A stretch of DNA of 64,000 nucleotides from JAWVFM01 sp963841455 (GTDB lineage Bacteria > Actinomycetota > Thermoleophilia > Solirubrobacterales > 70-9): contig CAWJCU010000002.1 of the NCBI GenBank assembly GCA_963841455.1, positions 1-64,000 of the forward strand, written 5' to 3'. Below the pieces are notes generated by a model. That model was not told the origin of the DNA and ran no database searches. It saw nothing but the letters and a program-made list of their open reading frames with translations. The position numbers and the translations under genes are program-made. Position 1 is the first letter of the stretch. Every line of letters begins with the position of its first letter. Positions 42,939-52,028 of this stretch are shown here, in pieces.

Positions 42939-44443
42939 ACCAGCTCGACCCGGTCACGCTTCAGGTCCTGGTCGGCGCCCTGCGCGCGGCCTGCGACGAG
43001 ATGGGAGCCGTGCTCATCCAAGCCGCGTTCTCCCCGAACATAAAGGAGCGCCACGACTGCTCCACGGCGCTCTTCGATGGGGCCGGCGAGCTCGTGATGC
43101 AGGCCGAGCACATCCCCGTGCACCTCGGGTCGATGCCAGATGCCGTCGCGGCGGTCCTCGGCGAACGCCACGAACCAGGCGACCTGTGGATCCTCAACGA
43201 CCCATACCGCGGCGGCACCCACCTGCCCGACATCACGCTGATCGGCCCCGTCTTCGACGATTCCGGCCTTCTCGGCTTCGCCGCGAGCCGCGCCCATCAC
43301 GCCGACGTGGGCGGCCCCACGCCCGGGAGCATGCCGGCGAGCTCGCGAACTCTGGACGAGGAGGGGATCGTGATCCCCCCGACCCGCGCGACCGCTGAGG
43401 TCCTCGACGGGCTCGCGGAGCGGATGCGCTACCCGCAGCAGCGCCGCGCCGACCTCTTCGCTCAGCGAAGCTCCATCGCCCTCGGCCGGCGCCGCATGGG
43501 CGAGCTGGCCGAGCGCCACGGCAAGGACGGCGTGCGCGAGGGGATGGCCGCGATCCTCGACTACGCGGAGCGCCGCACGCTTGCGCGGCTCGCCGATCTC
43601 CCCGACGGCTCCTGGCGGGCCGAGGACGTGCTGGAGGGCGGACCGGCGGGCTCCGACGACGTGACGCTTCGGGTCGAGGCGTCGATCGAGGGCGAAAGCC
43701 TCCGCCTCGACTTCGAGGGCACGGACCCGCAGGTCGAGGGAAACCTCAACTGCCCGCTCTCGGTGACCAAGTCGGCGGCCTACTTCGCCGTCCGGGCGCT
43801 CATCGACCCGGACGCGCCTCCCTCGGCCGGCGCGCACCGCCCGGTCGAGGTCACGGCGCCGGAGGGCAGCCTTCTGAACGCCCGCTACCCGGCCGCGGTC
43901 GCGGCAGGGAACGTCGAGACCTCCAGCCGAGTCGCCGACCTCGTGATCTCCGCGCTCGCCGGCCCGCTCGACGTCCCGGCGCAGGGCCAGGGGACGATGA
44001 ACAACTTCACCCTCGCGGGCGAGGGCTTCACCTACTACGAGACGATCGGAGGCGGACAGGGCGCCTGCCCCGATGCCGACGGGCCGAGCGCCATCCACGT
44101 CGCAATGTCGAACACCCTCAACACCCCGATCGAGGCCCTCGAGGCCGACATCCCCGTCCGCGTGCGCGAGCTGGCGGTGAGGCGTGGCAGCGGGGGCGCG
44201 GGCCGGCGCTGCGGCGGCGATGGGATCGTGCGCGAGATCGAGGCCCTCGAGCCGATGACCTTCACGCTGATCGCGGAGCGGCGGCGCCACCCGCCGGCGG
44301 GGCGCGAGGGCGGCGAGGACGCCGAGCCCGGCCGGGACACCCTGTCGGGCGAGCCGCTGCCGTCGAAGGCGGAGGGCCAGCTGCGGCCCGGCGACCGCCT
44401 GCGCATCGAGACCCCCGGCGGCGGCGGCTACGGAGGCGCTTAG
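42935..44443 (+). CDS. hyuB: Hydantoinase/oxoprolinase B subunit
   Basis: A 502-aa partner of HyuA beginning at TTG 42935 overlapping the hyuA TGA (TTGA), with GGAGAGGGAGAC before it. Family blocks: FSPNIKERHDCSTALFDGAG, DLWILNDPYRGGTHLPDITL, GNLNCPLSVTKSAAYFAVRA and YYETIGGGQGACPDADGPSA. The substrate of this pair (hydantoin, oxoproline or acetophenone-like) cannot be read from sequence. Together the two genes form a compact catabolic unit followed by a hydrolase. Confidence 0.92.
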   Translation: MNQLDPVTLQVLVGALRAACDEMGAVLIQAAFSPNIKERHDCSTALFDGAGELVMQAEHIPVHLGSMPDAVAAVLGERHEPGDLWILNDPYRGGTHLPDITLIGPVFDDSGLLGFAASRAHHADVGGPTPGSMPASSRTLDEEGIVIPPTRATAEVLDGLAERMRYPQQRRADLFAQRSSIALGRRRMGELAERHGKDGVREGMAAILDYAERRTLARLADLPDGSWRAEDVLEGGPAGSDDVTLRVEASIEGESLRLDFEGTDPQVEGNLNCPLSVTKSAAYFAVRALIDPDAPPSAGAHRPVEVTAPEGSLLNARYPAAVAAGNVETSSRVADLVISALAGPLDVPAQGQGTMNNFTLAGEGFTYYETIGGGQGACPDADGPSAIHVAMSNTLNTPIEALEADIPVRVRELAVRRGSGGAGRRCGGDGIVREIEALEPMTFTLIAERRRHPPAGREGGEDAEPGRDTLSGEPLPSKAEGQLRPGDRLRIETPGGGGYGGA

Positions 44444-44450
44444 GCTTCGC

Positions 44451-45251
44451 GTGATGGCCGAGCGTGTGGAGGTGAACGGCGTCAGCCTCGCCCATGAGCA
44501 GTCGGGCGACGGGCCGGCCGTGGTCTTCGTGCACGGGCTCGGGGGCTCGATCGAGACCTGGCGAGCGCAGACGACGGCCGTGCGGATGGCGGGCTTTCGC
44601 GCCATCGCCTACGACCAGCGCGGCGCGGGCCTGAGCACGAAGCCGGAGGGCCCGTACTCGACGGAGGGGTGGACCGGCGACCTGCTGGCTCTCGTTGAGG
44701 CGCTCGGCCTCGACCGCGTCGCCCTCGTCGGCAACTCGGTCGGGTGCATGGTCGCCGCGAACGCGGCGGTCGCGCTCGGAGAGCGCTGCTGGGCCGTTGC
44801 GACGATCGGGGGTGCGCTCGCCTGGCGCCCCGAGGCGGCCCCGGTATTCGCCGAGCGCGTGAAACTGGCCCGCGCCGGCCGCATGGACGAGATCGCCGAC
44901 ACGGTCGCCGCAACCGGCATCAGCGAGGCACGCAGGCAGGCCGACCCGGCGTTTCTCGGCCTCTTCCGCGCGCTCATCGCCGGCGCCGACCCGGTGGCCT
45001 ATGCCGAATGCTCCGCGGCGACGGCCGAGGCGCGGATGACGGCGCCGGAGCGCATCGCGGCCCCCTTGCTCGCGATCGCCGGCCAACTCGATCCCGTGAC
45101 GCCCCCCGCCTTCGCCGAGGCCGTGGCGGAGGCCGTGGGCGAGGGCGAAACCGCGGTCATCCCGCTGGCGGCCCATTGGTGCCACCTGGAGGCTCCTGAC
45201 GCCGTCAACGAGGCGATTCTCGCCTTCCTCGCCAGGCGTCGGCCCGCGTGA
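44451..45251 (+). CDS. Alpha/beta-hydrolase of the enol-lactonase type
   Basis: A 266-aa cytosolic hydrolase. The nucleophile elbow is LVGNSVGCM, the oxyanion HG sits in VVFVHGLGGSIE, the acid is probably the Asp of AGQLDPVTPP, and the His is in LAAHWCHLEAPD. It follows hyuB by 7 bp, which suggests that it acts on the ring-opened product or an ester in the same pathway. The first start is GTG 44451, with ATG 44454 next to it. Confidence 0.88.
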   Translation: MMAERVEVNGVSLAHEQSGDGPAVVFVHGLGGSIETWRAQTTAVRMAGFRAIAYDQRGAGLSTKPEGPYSTEGWTGDLLALVEALGLDRVALVGNSVGCMVAANAAVALGERCWAVATIGGALAWRPEAAPVFAERVKLARAGRMDEIADTVAATGISEARRQADPAFLGLFRALIAGADPVAYAECSAATAEARMTAPERIAAPLLAIAGQLDPVTPPAFAEAVAEAVGEGETAVIPLAAHWCHLEAPDAVNEAILAFLARRRPA

Positions 45252-45281
45252 GCTAACGCCCTCGCAACATATCTCACATAT

Positions 45282-45310
45282 TTGGCGTTTTGGAGTGGCT
45301 CAACTACAAT
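45282..45310 (+). promoter_or_regulatory. Strong sigma-70-like promoter before the DUF1802 gene
   Basis: TTGGCG (45282-45287), a 17-bp spacer, and TACAAT (45305-45310) in an AT-rich gap after the hydrolase gene. It would give a leader of about 85 nt before ATG 45403, so the DUF1802 gene can be expressed apart from the hyu operon. Confidence 0.65.
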
Positions 45311-45402
45311 CGCCGTCCGGCGCGGCCCGGACGCTTCTCTCAGGCGTTTCCCGATTCCGGCCCCCGGGCAGAGTTCAAGAGCCATTACCGACTAGCCAGC
45401 AG

Positions 45403-46042
45403 ATGCCGATTGCTTTCAAAGAGTGGGCCGTCACGGTGCGCGCCCTGGCGGAGGGCGAGCAGCTCGTAACCCTTCGCAAGGGCGGAATCCGCGAGGAGAA
45501 CAAGCACTTCGAGCTCGAGCACGAGCGCTTCTTCCTCTACCCCACCTTCGACCACCAGCGCAACGACCTCGTTCGCGAGTCGCATCACCCGGAGCTTCGC
45601 CGCGCCCTCGAGGAGGGCGTCTGGCCCGACGAGGAGCCGCCCCCGCGGGCGCTCCTGCGAGACGGCGGCATCCCCCAGCCCGATCGCGTGCGCATCCGCT
45701 CCTGGGCCGAGGTTTCCTACCACTGGACGACCGAGGACCCGAAGGTCATCGAGGGGCTCACGCCCTTCCACGTCTGGACGCACGACTACGCGCAGAAGCG
45801 CCTGCAGTGGAAGCGGCGCCACCCGCTCCACCTGCTGCTGCTGCGCGTCTACCGCATCCCGCGGCCCGTGACCGTCCGCGTACGCGACGAGTACCACGGC
45901 TGCCGCTCGTGGGTCGAGATCGACCGCGAGCTGCCCGTTCGAGGGCACCCCGGTGATGGCCGACGAGGAGTTCGACCGCGCCGCCGCTGAGATCCGCGCG
46001 GATCTGCGGCGACGCCGAGCCCGTCCCCGCATAGGCGAGTGA
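45403..46042 (+). CDS. DUF1802 family protein, frameshifted near the 3' end
   Basis: The start MPIAFKEWAVTVRALAEGEQ and the segments KGGIREENKHFELEHERFFL, FDHQRNDLVRESHH and RIRSWAEVSYHWTTEDPKVI match DUF1802 in layout. Near 45925 a single extra C shifts the frame; the family-like tail (FEGTPVMADEEFDRAAAEI, ending RPRIGE) continues in the next frame to a TGA at 46042, which is also the first bases of repeat B. In the shifted frame the chain ends at 45990. Function unknown in the family. It has its own promoter. Confidence 0.75.
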
Positions 46043-46090
46043 GGAGCTTTAGCTCCGAAAGCAGCGTGTAAGGGCGCCGAAGGCGCCCGA
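46040..46090 (-). repeat. 51-bp inverted repeat, right copy (B)
   Basis: The mirror of copy A with two mismatches. On the plus strand it reads GGAGC-ttta-GCTCC and then GGGCGCC-gaa-GGCGCCC. It overlaps the DUF1802 stop codon and abuts the DUF1152 gene. Between copies A and B lie hyuA, hyuB, the hydrolase and the DUF1802 gene. No target-site duplication was found at the outer edges. Confidence 0.85.
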
Positions 46091-46102
46091 GGGTTACTTG
46101 CG

Positions 46103-47034
46103 CTGATCGAGCGAATCCCCGACGCCGGCCGCGCCCTCGTCGTGGGCATGGGCGGCGGCGGCGACGTCGTCGGGCGCGCTCGCGGTCGCGCGATATTGCG
46201 AGTGCGCTCGGAACGCCGGCGCGCCTGGGCGGCGTGGCCTGGGAGCGCATGCCGATCGACCCCCATCCCGGGCCCCGCCCGCTGGCCGAGATCCGCGGCG
46301 GCCGCCGCCTAGACGGGGCGGTGATCGCCGAGGGGGACACGACCACGCCCGAGGGCGTGCCGTTCGCGGAGTCGCGGCATGGCCGCTCATCTCGGCGAGC
46401 CGGTGGCGCTGATCGACGTCACGCGCGGGCCCGCGGCGTGGCCGCCGGGCTCCGCGGCCGCGGCGGGCGAGCTCGGCTGCGACCTCGTCGTCCTCGTCGA
46501 CGTCGGCGGCGACGTGCTCGCGCACGGCGACGAGCCGGACCTCGCCAGCCCACTCTGCGACGCGGTGATGCTCGCCTCGCTTGCGCATCTCGAGGAGCTG
46601 CCGTCGCTCTTCGGCGTCGTCGGCGCCCGGTTGCGACGGCGAGCTGACGGCCGCCGAGGTGGTCGACCGCGTTGCCGAGCTCGCGGCCGCGGATGCCTGG
46701 CTCGGGACGTTCTCGGTGAGCCCGGCGGTCGCGTCGGAGCTCGAGGCCGCGGCAGCCGAGGTCCCGACCGAGGCGAGCCTTCAGATCGCCCGCTGCGCGC
46801 GCGGCGAGGTCGGGCAGGTTCCCGATCCGGGGCGGGAGGAGGCACGTGGAGCTGTCACCCGTCGGCGCCCTCGCCTTCCTCTTCGACCCGCGCGCGGCCA
46901 TCCGCGGCGCCGTGCCGCTGGCGTCCGCCGTCGCGGAAGCGGACTCCATCGACGCCGCCCGCGATGCTCTCGCCGAGCTCGGCATCCGCACCGAGCTCGA
47001 CTACGAGCGCGAGCAGGTCGCGGCCGGACGGTGA
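46103..47034 (+). pseudogene. DUF1152 gene with several frameshifts and no start codon
   Basis: The frames together give RALVVGMGGGGDVVG, AWERMPIDPHPGPRPLAEIR, MAAHLGEPVALIDVTRGPAA, CDLVVLVDVGGDVLAHGDEP, CDGELTAAEVVDRVAELAA and a clean 60-aa end from 46846 (VELSPVGALAFLFDPRAAIR). This is the order of DUF1152 proteins, normally 300-330 aa. At least four frame changes (about 46165, 46200, 46375, 46630, 46830) and the lack of an initiation codon beside repeat B show that it is broken or mis-sequenced. Its stop overlaps the next start. Confidence 0.65.
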
Positions 47035-48425
47035 ACGGCGCGATCGCGAAGGGCTCGGCCCTTCGCCGCAGCCTCGACGGATCGCTCTTCAGGCAGGCTC
47101 CTGCGGGACGGCGGTCGGGCGTCCACCTTGTCCTAATTCTCGCCGGGCTGGTCGCGCTCGGCGTGGTGCTCCAGCTGCTCCGGCTCGGCTGGTCGGCCCC
47201 GCTGCATTCGCTGTGGGCCGAGGACGGACCGGTCTTCCTCCAGGGCGCCCTGCACCACGGCTTCGTCGCCAACCTGTTCACGCCGTACGAGCGCTACCTC
47301 GTCGTCGTGCCGCGGCTCATCGCCGCGGGCGCCGCGGCGCTTCCGCTCTCGGGCGCGCCCGTCGGGACGTCGATCCTGGCGGCAGTCACCGTCTCGATGA
47401 GCGGCGTCGTGGTCTGGGCTGCGAGCGCCGGGCAGATCGGAAACCCCTACCTGCGTGCCGGGCTCGCGTGCACCGTCGTCCTTGTCCCCCTCGGCGACGT
47501 CGAGGCGGTGGCGAACCCCACGAACGTCGGCTGGTTTCTGCTCTTCGGCGCCTTCTGGGTGCTGCTGTGGCGACCTCGTTCGGTGGCTAGCGCCGGCCTC
47601 GGGGCCGCCTTCTTACTCCTCGGCGGCCTCAGCACCGTGGGCGTGTTGATGCTGGCACCCGTCGCCGCGCTGAGGCTCGTGGCCGCGAGAACCAAGGCCG
47701 ACCGATTGATCCTGGGAGCGTTCGCGCTGGCGGCGGCTGCGCAGATCCTCGTCGAGCTGCTGAACTCGCAGCCTGTCACGCAGTCCTCGTGGAGCAACGA
47801 TGTCTGGCCGGCGTACGTCCAGCGCGTCGTCGGCAGCGGGCTGCTCGGCCAGACCCTCAGCGGCGATGCCTGGACGACGGTCGGATTGCCGATCTTTGGC
47901 GCGCTGCTGATCGCCGCAATCGCCGCCGTTGCCTACGCAGCTCCGAGGGCAGGCATCTGCGCCCGCTGGTTCGTCGGCGCGGCGATCATCACGTCGCTGC
48001 TGCTCTTCGTCGTCGCGGCTTACGGCCGCGGCCTGGGGACGGAGCTCCTATGGCCGGCCGGGAAGTCGCCCGAGATCGGCGCGCGCTACACGATCGTCCC
48101 CGGCCTCCTCCTGCTGAGCGCCGCCATCGTCCTCGTCGATGACGCGTGGCGGAGGTCGCGCCTCGAGACGCTCAGTCCGGTCGTCGTGGTCGCGCTCACC
48201 GCGCTGGCCGCCGTCGTGGCGACGTCGTTCTACGTCGGTGACCCGGCCGTCCGGGGATCGCCGACGTGGTCGCAGGCGCTCGCGGCCGCCGGGCTCAAGT
48301 GCAAACTCTCGCACGAGCGGCTCGGCACGATCGCCATCTCGCCCCCGAGCTGGTATTTGAAGCTGCCCTGCGGCGAGCTCGCGCGCTACGCCCCGACCGG
48401 CGCACCCCGCCAGGCGGGCGGCTAG
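47031..48425 (+). CDS. Polytopic membrane protein, possibly GT-C glycosyltransferase-like
   Basis: A 464-aa protein with about ten helices. The first long extracytoplasmic loop carries SLWAEDGPVFLQGALHHG with the acidic pair (ED) seen in GT-C enzymes, and helices are regularly spaced to residue 410, followed by a short external C-terminal domain with two Cys (LKCKLSHER, KLPCGELARY). The start GTG 47031 overlaps the DUF1152 stop (GTGA). Function unproven; a lipid-linked sugar transfer role is a reasonable guess. Confidence 0.65.
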   Translation: MNGAIAKGSALRRSLDGSLFRQAPAGRRSGVHLVLILAGLVALGVVLQLLRLGWSAPLHSLWAEDGPVFLQGALHHGFVANLFTPYERYLVVVPRLIAAGAAALPLSGAPVGTSILAAVTVSMSGVVVWAASAGQIGNPYLRAGLACTVVLVPLGDVEAVANPTNVGWFLLFGAFWVLLWRPRSVASAGLGAAFLLLGGLSTVGVLMLAPVAALRLVAARTKADRLILGAFALAAAAQILVELLNSQPVTQSSWSNDVWPAYVQRVVGSGLLGQTLSGDAWTTVGLPIFGALLIAAIAAVAYAAPRAGICARWFVGAAIITSLLLFVVAAYGRGLGTELLWPAGKSPEIGARYTIVPGLLLLSAAIVLVDDAWRRSRLETLSPVVVVALTALAAVVATSFYVGDPAVRGSPTWSQALAAAGLKCKLSHERLGTIAISPPSWYLKLPCGELARYAPTGAPRQAGG

Positions 48426-48436
48426 GGTCCCGCGCG

Positions 48437-51211
48437 ATGCGGGACTGGATGCGCTTCGCCGCTCGCGCCGTCACGACGGCCGCAATCCTCGTCGGTGCGC
48501 CGCTCGTGCCCGCAGCGGCGAGCGCCGCGCCCTCTCCCGGCCCATACGGCCAGCACGACGCCGGCGGCTTCCGCAACATCCTGCCGCCGGGCCAGGGTTC
48601 CGACGTGAACGTGGCGGATATCGCCGCCTTCGAGGCCACCGGCGCGTACCCGCCTCACGCGAACGACCAGATGGGCATGTACGCGAACCTGCTCTACGGG
48701 TCGCCGGGACTCAAGCCCTCGCAGCTTCCGGACTACTACAAGGACGCGACCTTCGGCGTCAAGCCGGCTGACGTGACGAGCACCTACAGCCCGCGCGGCG
48801 ACGTCACAATCGTGCGCGACAAGTTCGGCGTGCCCCACATCTACGGCGCCGACCGTGCCGGGACGATGTTCGGCGCCGGCTACGCGGTGGCGCAGGACCG
48901 GCTCTTCTTCATCGACGCGCTGAGGAACGCCGGCGAGGCGACCCTCTCGAACTTCGCGGGGGGCGCCAACGTCGGGATGGACGAGTCGGTGTGGGCCGAC
49001 TCGCCGTACAACATCGCCGACCTCCAGAAGCAGTACGACCAGGCACCCGCCGTCTACGGGCGGCGCGGCGTCCTGGTGCAGAAGGACCTCCAGAACTTCC
49101 TTGCCGGCATCAACCAGTACATCGACGAGGCCTGCATCAACCCGCTCAAGATGCCCGGCGAGTACGCGCTGATCGGGAAGCCGAACTGGCCGTGCTCCCA
49201 TCCGTTCCAGGTGACTGACGTGATCTCGATCGCCTCGCTCGTCGCGGGGATCTTCGGCAAGGGCGGCGGCGGCGAGCTCGGGTCGGCGCTCGTGCTGGAG
49301 CAGCTGCAGAAGCGATTCGGGCCGAAGCAGGGCCAGAGGGCCTGGGACGACTTCCGATCGCAGAACGACCCCGAGGCGCCGACCACGGTGCGCAACAAGC
49401 CCTTCCCGTACGAGACGACGCCGAAGAAGGTCCGGGGGCTCGCCATGCCGGACCGCAACTCGGTCGCCTTCCAGAACGTCGTCACCTCATCGAGCGGGGC
49501 CTCCCCGGGCGCGGCGCCCTCGGGCGGGAGGCTCGCGGACCCCGACCTCCTCGGCTCGCTCCAGGACGTGACCAGCGACTCGAACGCCCTGCTCGTCTCG
49601 GCCCGCGAGGCGAAGGGCGGCCACCCGATCGCCGTCTTCGGCCCCCAGGTGAGCTACTTCGTGCCGCAGATCCTGATGGAGGAGGACCTTCACGCGCCGG
49701 CCGGGCCCGACGGCCCGGCTATCGACGCCCGCGGCGCCACCTTCCCCGGCGTCAACCTCTACGTCGAGCTGGGCCACGGGCGCAACTACGCGTGGAGCGC
49801 GACCTCCGCCGGGCAGGACATCATCGACACCTACGCCGTGAAGCTGTGCGACCCGAACGGGACGCCGACCAAGGGCTCCAACTACTACATGTGGGAGGGG
49901 CAGTGCCTGCCGTTCGAGGTCCTCACGCGAAACCTCTCCTGGACGCCCAATCCGGGAGACCCCACCCCCGCGGGGTCGGAGACGCTCACCTCGTACCGCT
50001 CGAAGCTCGGAATCGTCATCGCGCGAGCGACCATCCACGGCGATCCCTACGCCTACGTCCGGCTGCGCGACACCTACAACCACGAGGTCGATCCCTCGAC
50101 GCTCGGCTTCGCGCGCTTCAACGAGCCGGCGAAGATGAAGACCCCTCAGGACTTCATCAACTCGGCCTCGAAGATCGCCTACACCTTCAACTGGTTCTAC
50201 ATCAACCGCAAGCACATCGCCTACTTCAACTCGGGCGAGAACCCGATCCGGCCGAAGCACGTCGACGCCAACCTCCCCACCCTCGGCACGCCGAAGTTCA
50301 CCTGGCGGGGCTTCGACCCCGACAAGCCGCAGTTCTCGCTCAAGAACCTCAACACGATGCTGCGCAAGCGCCACCCGAAGGTCGTCGACCAGTCCTGGAT
50401 CACGAGCTGGAACAACAAGCAGGCCCCGCAGTACAGCGCCGCCGACGGCAACTACACCTTTGGGCCGCAGTTCCGCAACCAGGCGCTCGACGACCGCATC
50501 AAGGCGGGGATTCGGGGACCGAAGAAGATGGGCCTCACCCAGCTCGTGTCGGCGATGGAGGACGCGGGCACGGTCGACGACCGCGGGCCGTACGACCTGC
50601 CGTGGATCTTCAAGGTGATCGACTCGAAGCCGGTGACGAACCCGAAGGAGCGCGCCGCGCTGGCGACGTTGCGGTCGTGGCTCGCCGGTGGCGCGCACCG
50701 GATCGACCGCAACAAGGACGGCGTCTATGACGACGCCCAGGCCGTCCGGATCATCGACGCCTGGTGGCCACGCCTCGTCACGGCCGAGTTCGAGCCGACG
50801 CTGGGCAGGAAGGCATTCGACGCCGTGCACGGCATGATCGCCTTCGACGACCCGAACCGGATCCAGCACCTGGGCTCGGCGTTCGACGGCGGCTGGTACG
50901 GCTACGTCCAGAAGGACCTCCGCAGCCTGCTCGGCGAGAAGGTGCGCGGGGCTTATTCCCGCATCTACTGCGGCACCGGCAAGCTCGCGGCCTGCCGATC
51001 GGCGCTCCTGTCCTCGCTCTCCGACGCCCTCGCCCACGACTCCGACGCCGAGCTCTACCCCGACGGCGGCTGCACCGAGTTCGGCGGCATCCACGCCGAC
51101 GCGCAGGCGTGCGCCGACACGATCCACCACCGCGCTCTCGGCGCGATCACCATTCCGCCCGTGCCCTGGGTCAACCGTCCGACCTTCCAACAGGCGGTCC
51201 GGATCAAGTAG
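48437..51211 (+). CDS. Penicillin acylase family N-terminal-nucleophile hydrolase, exported
   Basis: A 924-aa protein with a signal peptide (residues 1-31) and the Ntn-hydrolase arrangement: alpha chain (DVTIVRDKFGVPHIYGADR and MFGAGYAVAQDRLFFID), a spacer, then DSNALLVSAREAKGGHPI where the Ser before Asn would become the N-terminal nucleophile after self-cleavage. Family members cleave amide bonds such as acyl-homoserine lactones or penicillins. The chain is long for the family because of inserts near 230-330. Substrate unknown. Confidence 0.88.
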   Translation: MRDWMRFAARAVTTAAILVGAPLVPAAASAAPSPGPYGQHDAGGFRNILPPGQGSDVNVADIAAFEATGAYPPHANDQMGMYANLLYGSPGLKPSQLPDYYKDATFGVKPADVTSTYSPRGDVTIVRDKFGVPHIYGADRAGTMFGAGYAVAQDRLFFIDALRNAGEATLSNFAGGANVGMDESVWADSPYNIADLQKQYDQAPAVYGRRGVLVQKDLQNFLAGINQYIDEACINPLKMPGEYALIGKPNWPCSHPFQVTDVISIASLVAGIFGKGGGGELGSALVLEQLQKRFGPKQGQRAWDDFRSQNDPEAPTTVRNKPFPYETTPKKVRGLAMPDRNSVAFQNVVTSSSGASPGAAPSGGRLADPDLLGSLQDVTSDSNALLVSAREAKGGHPIAVFGPQVSYFVPQILMEEDLHAPAGPDGPAIDARGATFPGVNLYVELGHGRNYAWSATSAGQDIIDTYAVKLCDPNGTPTKGSNYYMWEGQCLPFEVLTRNLSWTPNPGDPTPAGSETLTSYRSKLGIVIARATIHGDPYAYVRLRDTYNHEVDPSTLGFARFNEPAKMKTPQDFINSASKIAYTFNWFYINRKHIAYFNSGENPIRPKHVDANLPTLGTPKFTWRGFDPDKPQFSLKNLNTMLRKRHPKVVDQSWITSWNNKQAPQYSAADGNYTFGPQFRNQALDDRIKAGIRGPKKMGLTQLVSAMEDAGTVDDRGPYDLPWIFKVIDSKPVTNPKERAALATLRSWLAGGAHRIDRNKDGVYDDAQAVRIIDAWWPRLVTAEFEPTLGRKAFDAVHGMIAFDDPNRIQHLGSAFDGGWYGYVQKDLRSLLGEKVRGAYSRIYCGTGKLAACRSALLSSLSDALAHDSDAELYPDGGCTEFGGIHADAQACADTIHHRALGAITIPPVPWVNRPTFQQAVRIK

Positions 51212-51230
51212 TAGCGGCCCAGGCTGCCGT

Positions 51231-52028
51231 ATGGCGCGAGTAATCTCGCGCCCCGTGGCCTGGGTCCAGACCGAGTCGCTCTCCTTCGTCGCCCGGCACG
51301 AGACCGTCGACGAGCCGACGGCGCAGCGGGTCCTCGACCGCCTCGAGGAGCTGCGCTTCGAGCTGGAGGAGCGCTTCGAGAACGTTCCCGGAGGCATCAC
51401 GGTGATTGTGCACCCGAGCGGCGCGTGGCTCGCGGCGGCCCACCCTTTCCTGCCCGCCGCCAGGCTGGCGGCTGCGCCGGCCGGCCGCCGCTACCTGGCC
51501 GGGTGGGCCATGGCGGGCGAGGTCCACGTCCTCAATGACGCGCACGCCGAGCGACGCGCCGCCGGCGAGGACTCGTTCGCGGCCTTGCTCGGCACCGCCG
51601 AGCGGCTCTACGTCCAGATCGTTCTCGGCCAGAACAACGACCGGATCCCGCCCCCGTGGGGCCTTCGTCCATTCGCACGCTACCTCCGCTGGGCCTGGCT
51701 CATCGAGGGCGGCGCGCAGTACTTCGCCGGCCAGGCATCCCTTTTCCGCGCTGCGGTGAGCCGCCGCCTGCGCGAGGGCGGCCAGCCCGCGTTCCCCCCC
51801 TCCGCGCGCGACGCCATCATCCTCGGCGGCACCGTGTTCGACCTCCTCGATCGCACACGCGGTCCGGAGGCGTGCGATCGCATGGTGGCCCGGCTTCATC
51901 GCGAGGGCGCGGCCGGCAACCTCGAGATGGCGTTCGACGCCTCCATGAGCGAGATCGAGCGCGAGTGGCGGCAGTATCTGCGCGACCTGCCGGCGCGGCG
52001 CGCGGGGCTTCCCATCGAGGAGCTCTAG
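51231..52028 (+). CDS. Degenerate gluzincin-like metallopeptidase-fold protein
   Basis: A 265-aa soluble protein with the layout of peptidase MA-like domains, but the zinc helix reads WLIEGGAQYFAGQ, so the HE of HEXXH is replaced by IE and catalysis is unlikely. Conserved-looking elements are FENVPGGITVIVHPSGAWLA and GGTVFDLLDRTRGPEACDRM. It lies 20 bp after the penicillin-acylase gene and may share its operon. It overlaps the stop of the convergent zinc-ribbon gene by 4 bp. No known family can be named with confidence. Confidence 0.6.
   Translation: MARVISRPVAWVQTESLSFVARHETVDEPTAQRVLDRLEELRFELEERFENVPGGITVIVHPSGAWLAAAHPFLPAARLAAAPAGRRYLAGWAMAGEVHVLNDAHAERRAAGEDSFAALLGTAERLYVQIVLGQNNDRIPPPWGLRPFARYLRWAWLIEGGAQYFAGQASLFRAAVSRRLREGGQPAFPPSARDAIILGGTVFDLLDRTRGPEACDRMVARLHREGAAGNLEMAFDASMSEIEREWRQYLRDLPARRAGLPIEEL

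Noticed and set aside
40896..46090. Insertion sequence or composite transposon
   Set aside because: No transposase, integrase or target duplication is present; only the inverted repeats are seen, so mobility is offered as a hypothesis, not a feature.
46581..47030. Reading the long frame from 46581 as an N-terminal extension of the polytopic membrane protein
   Set aside because: The extension is DUF1152 sequence in a shifted frame; the membrane protein has its own GTG at 47031 overlapping the DUF1152 stop.
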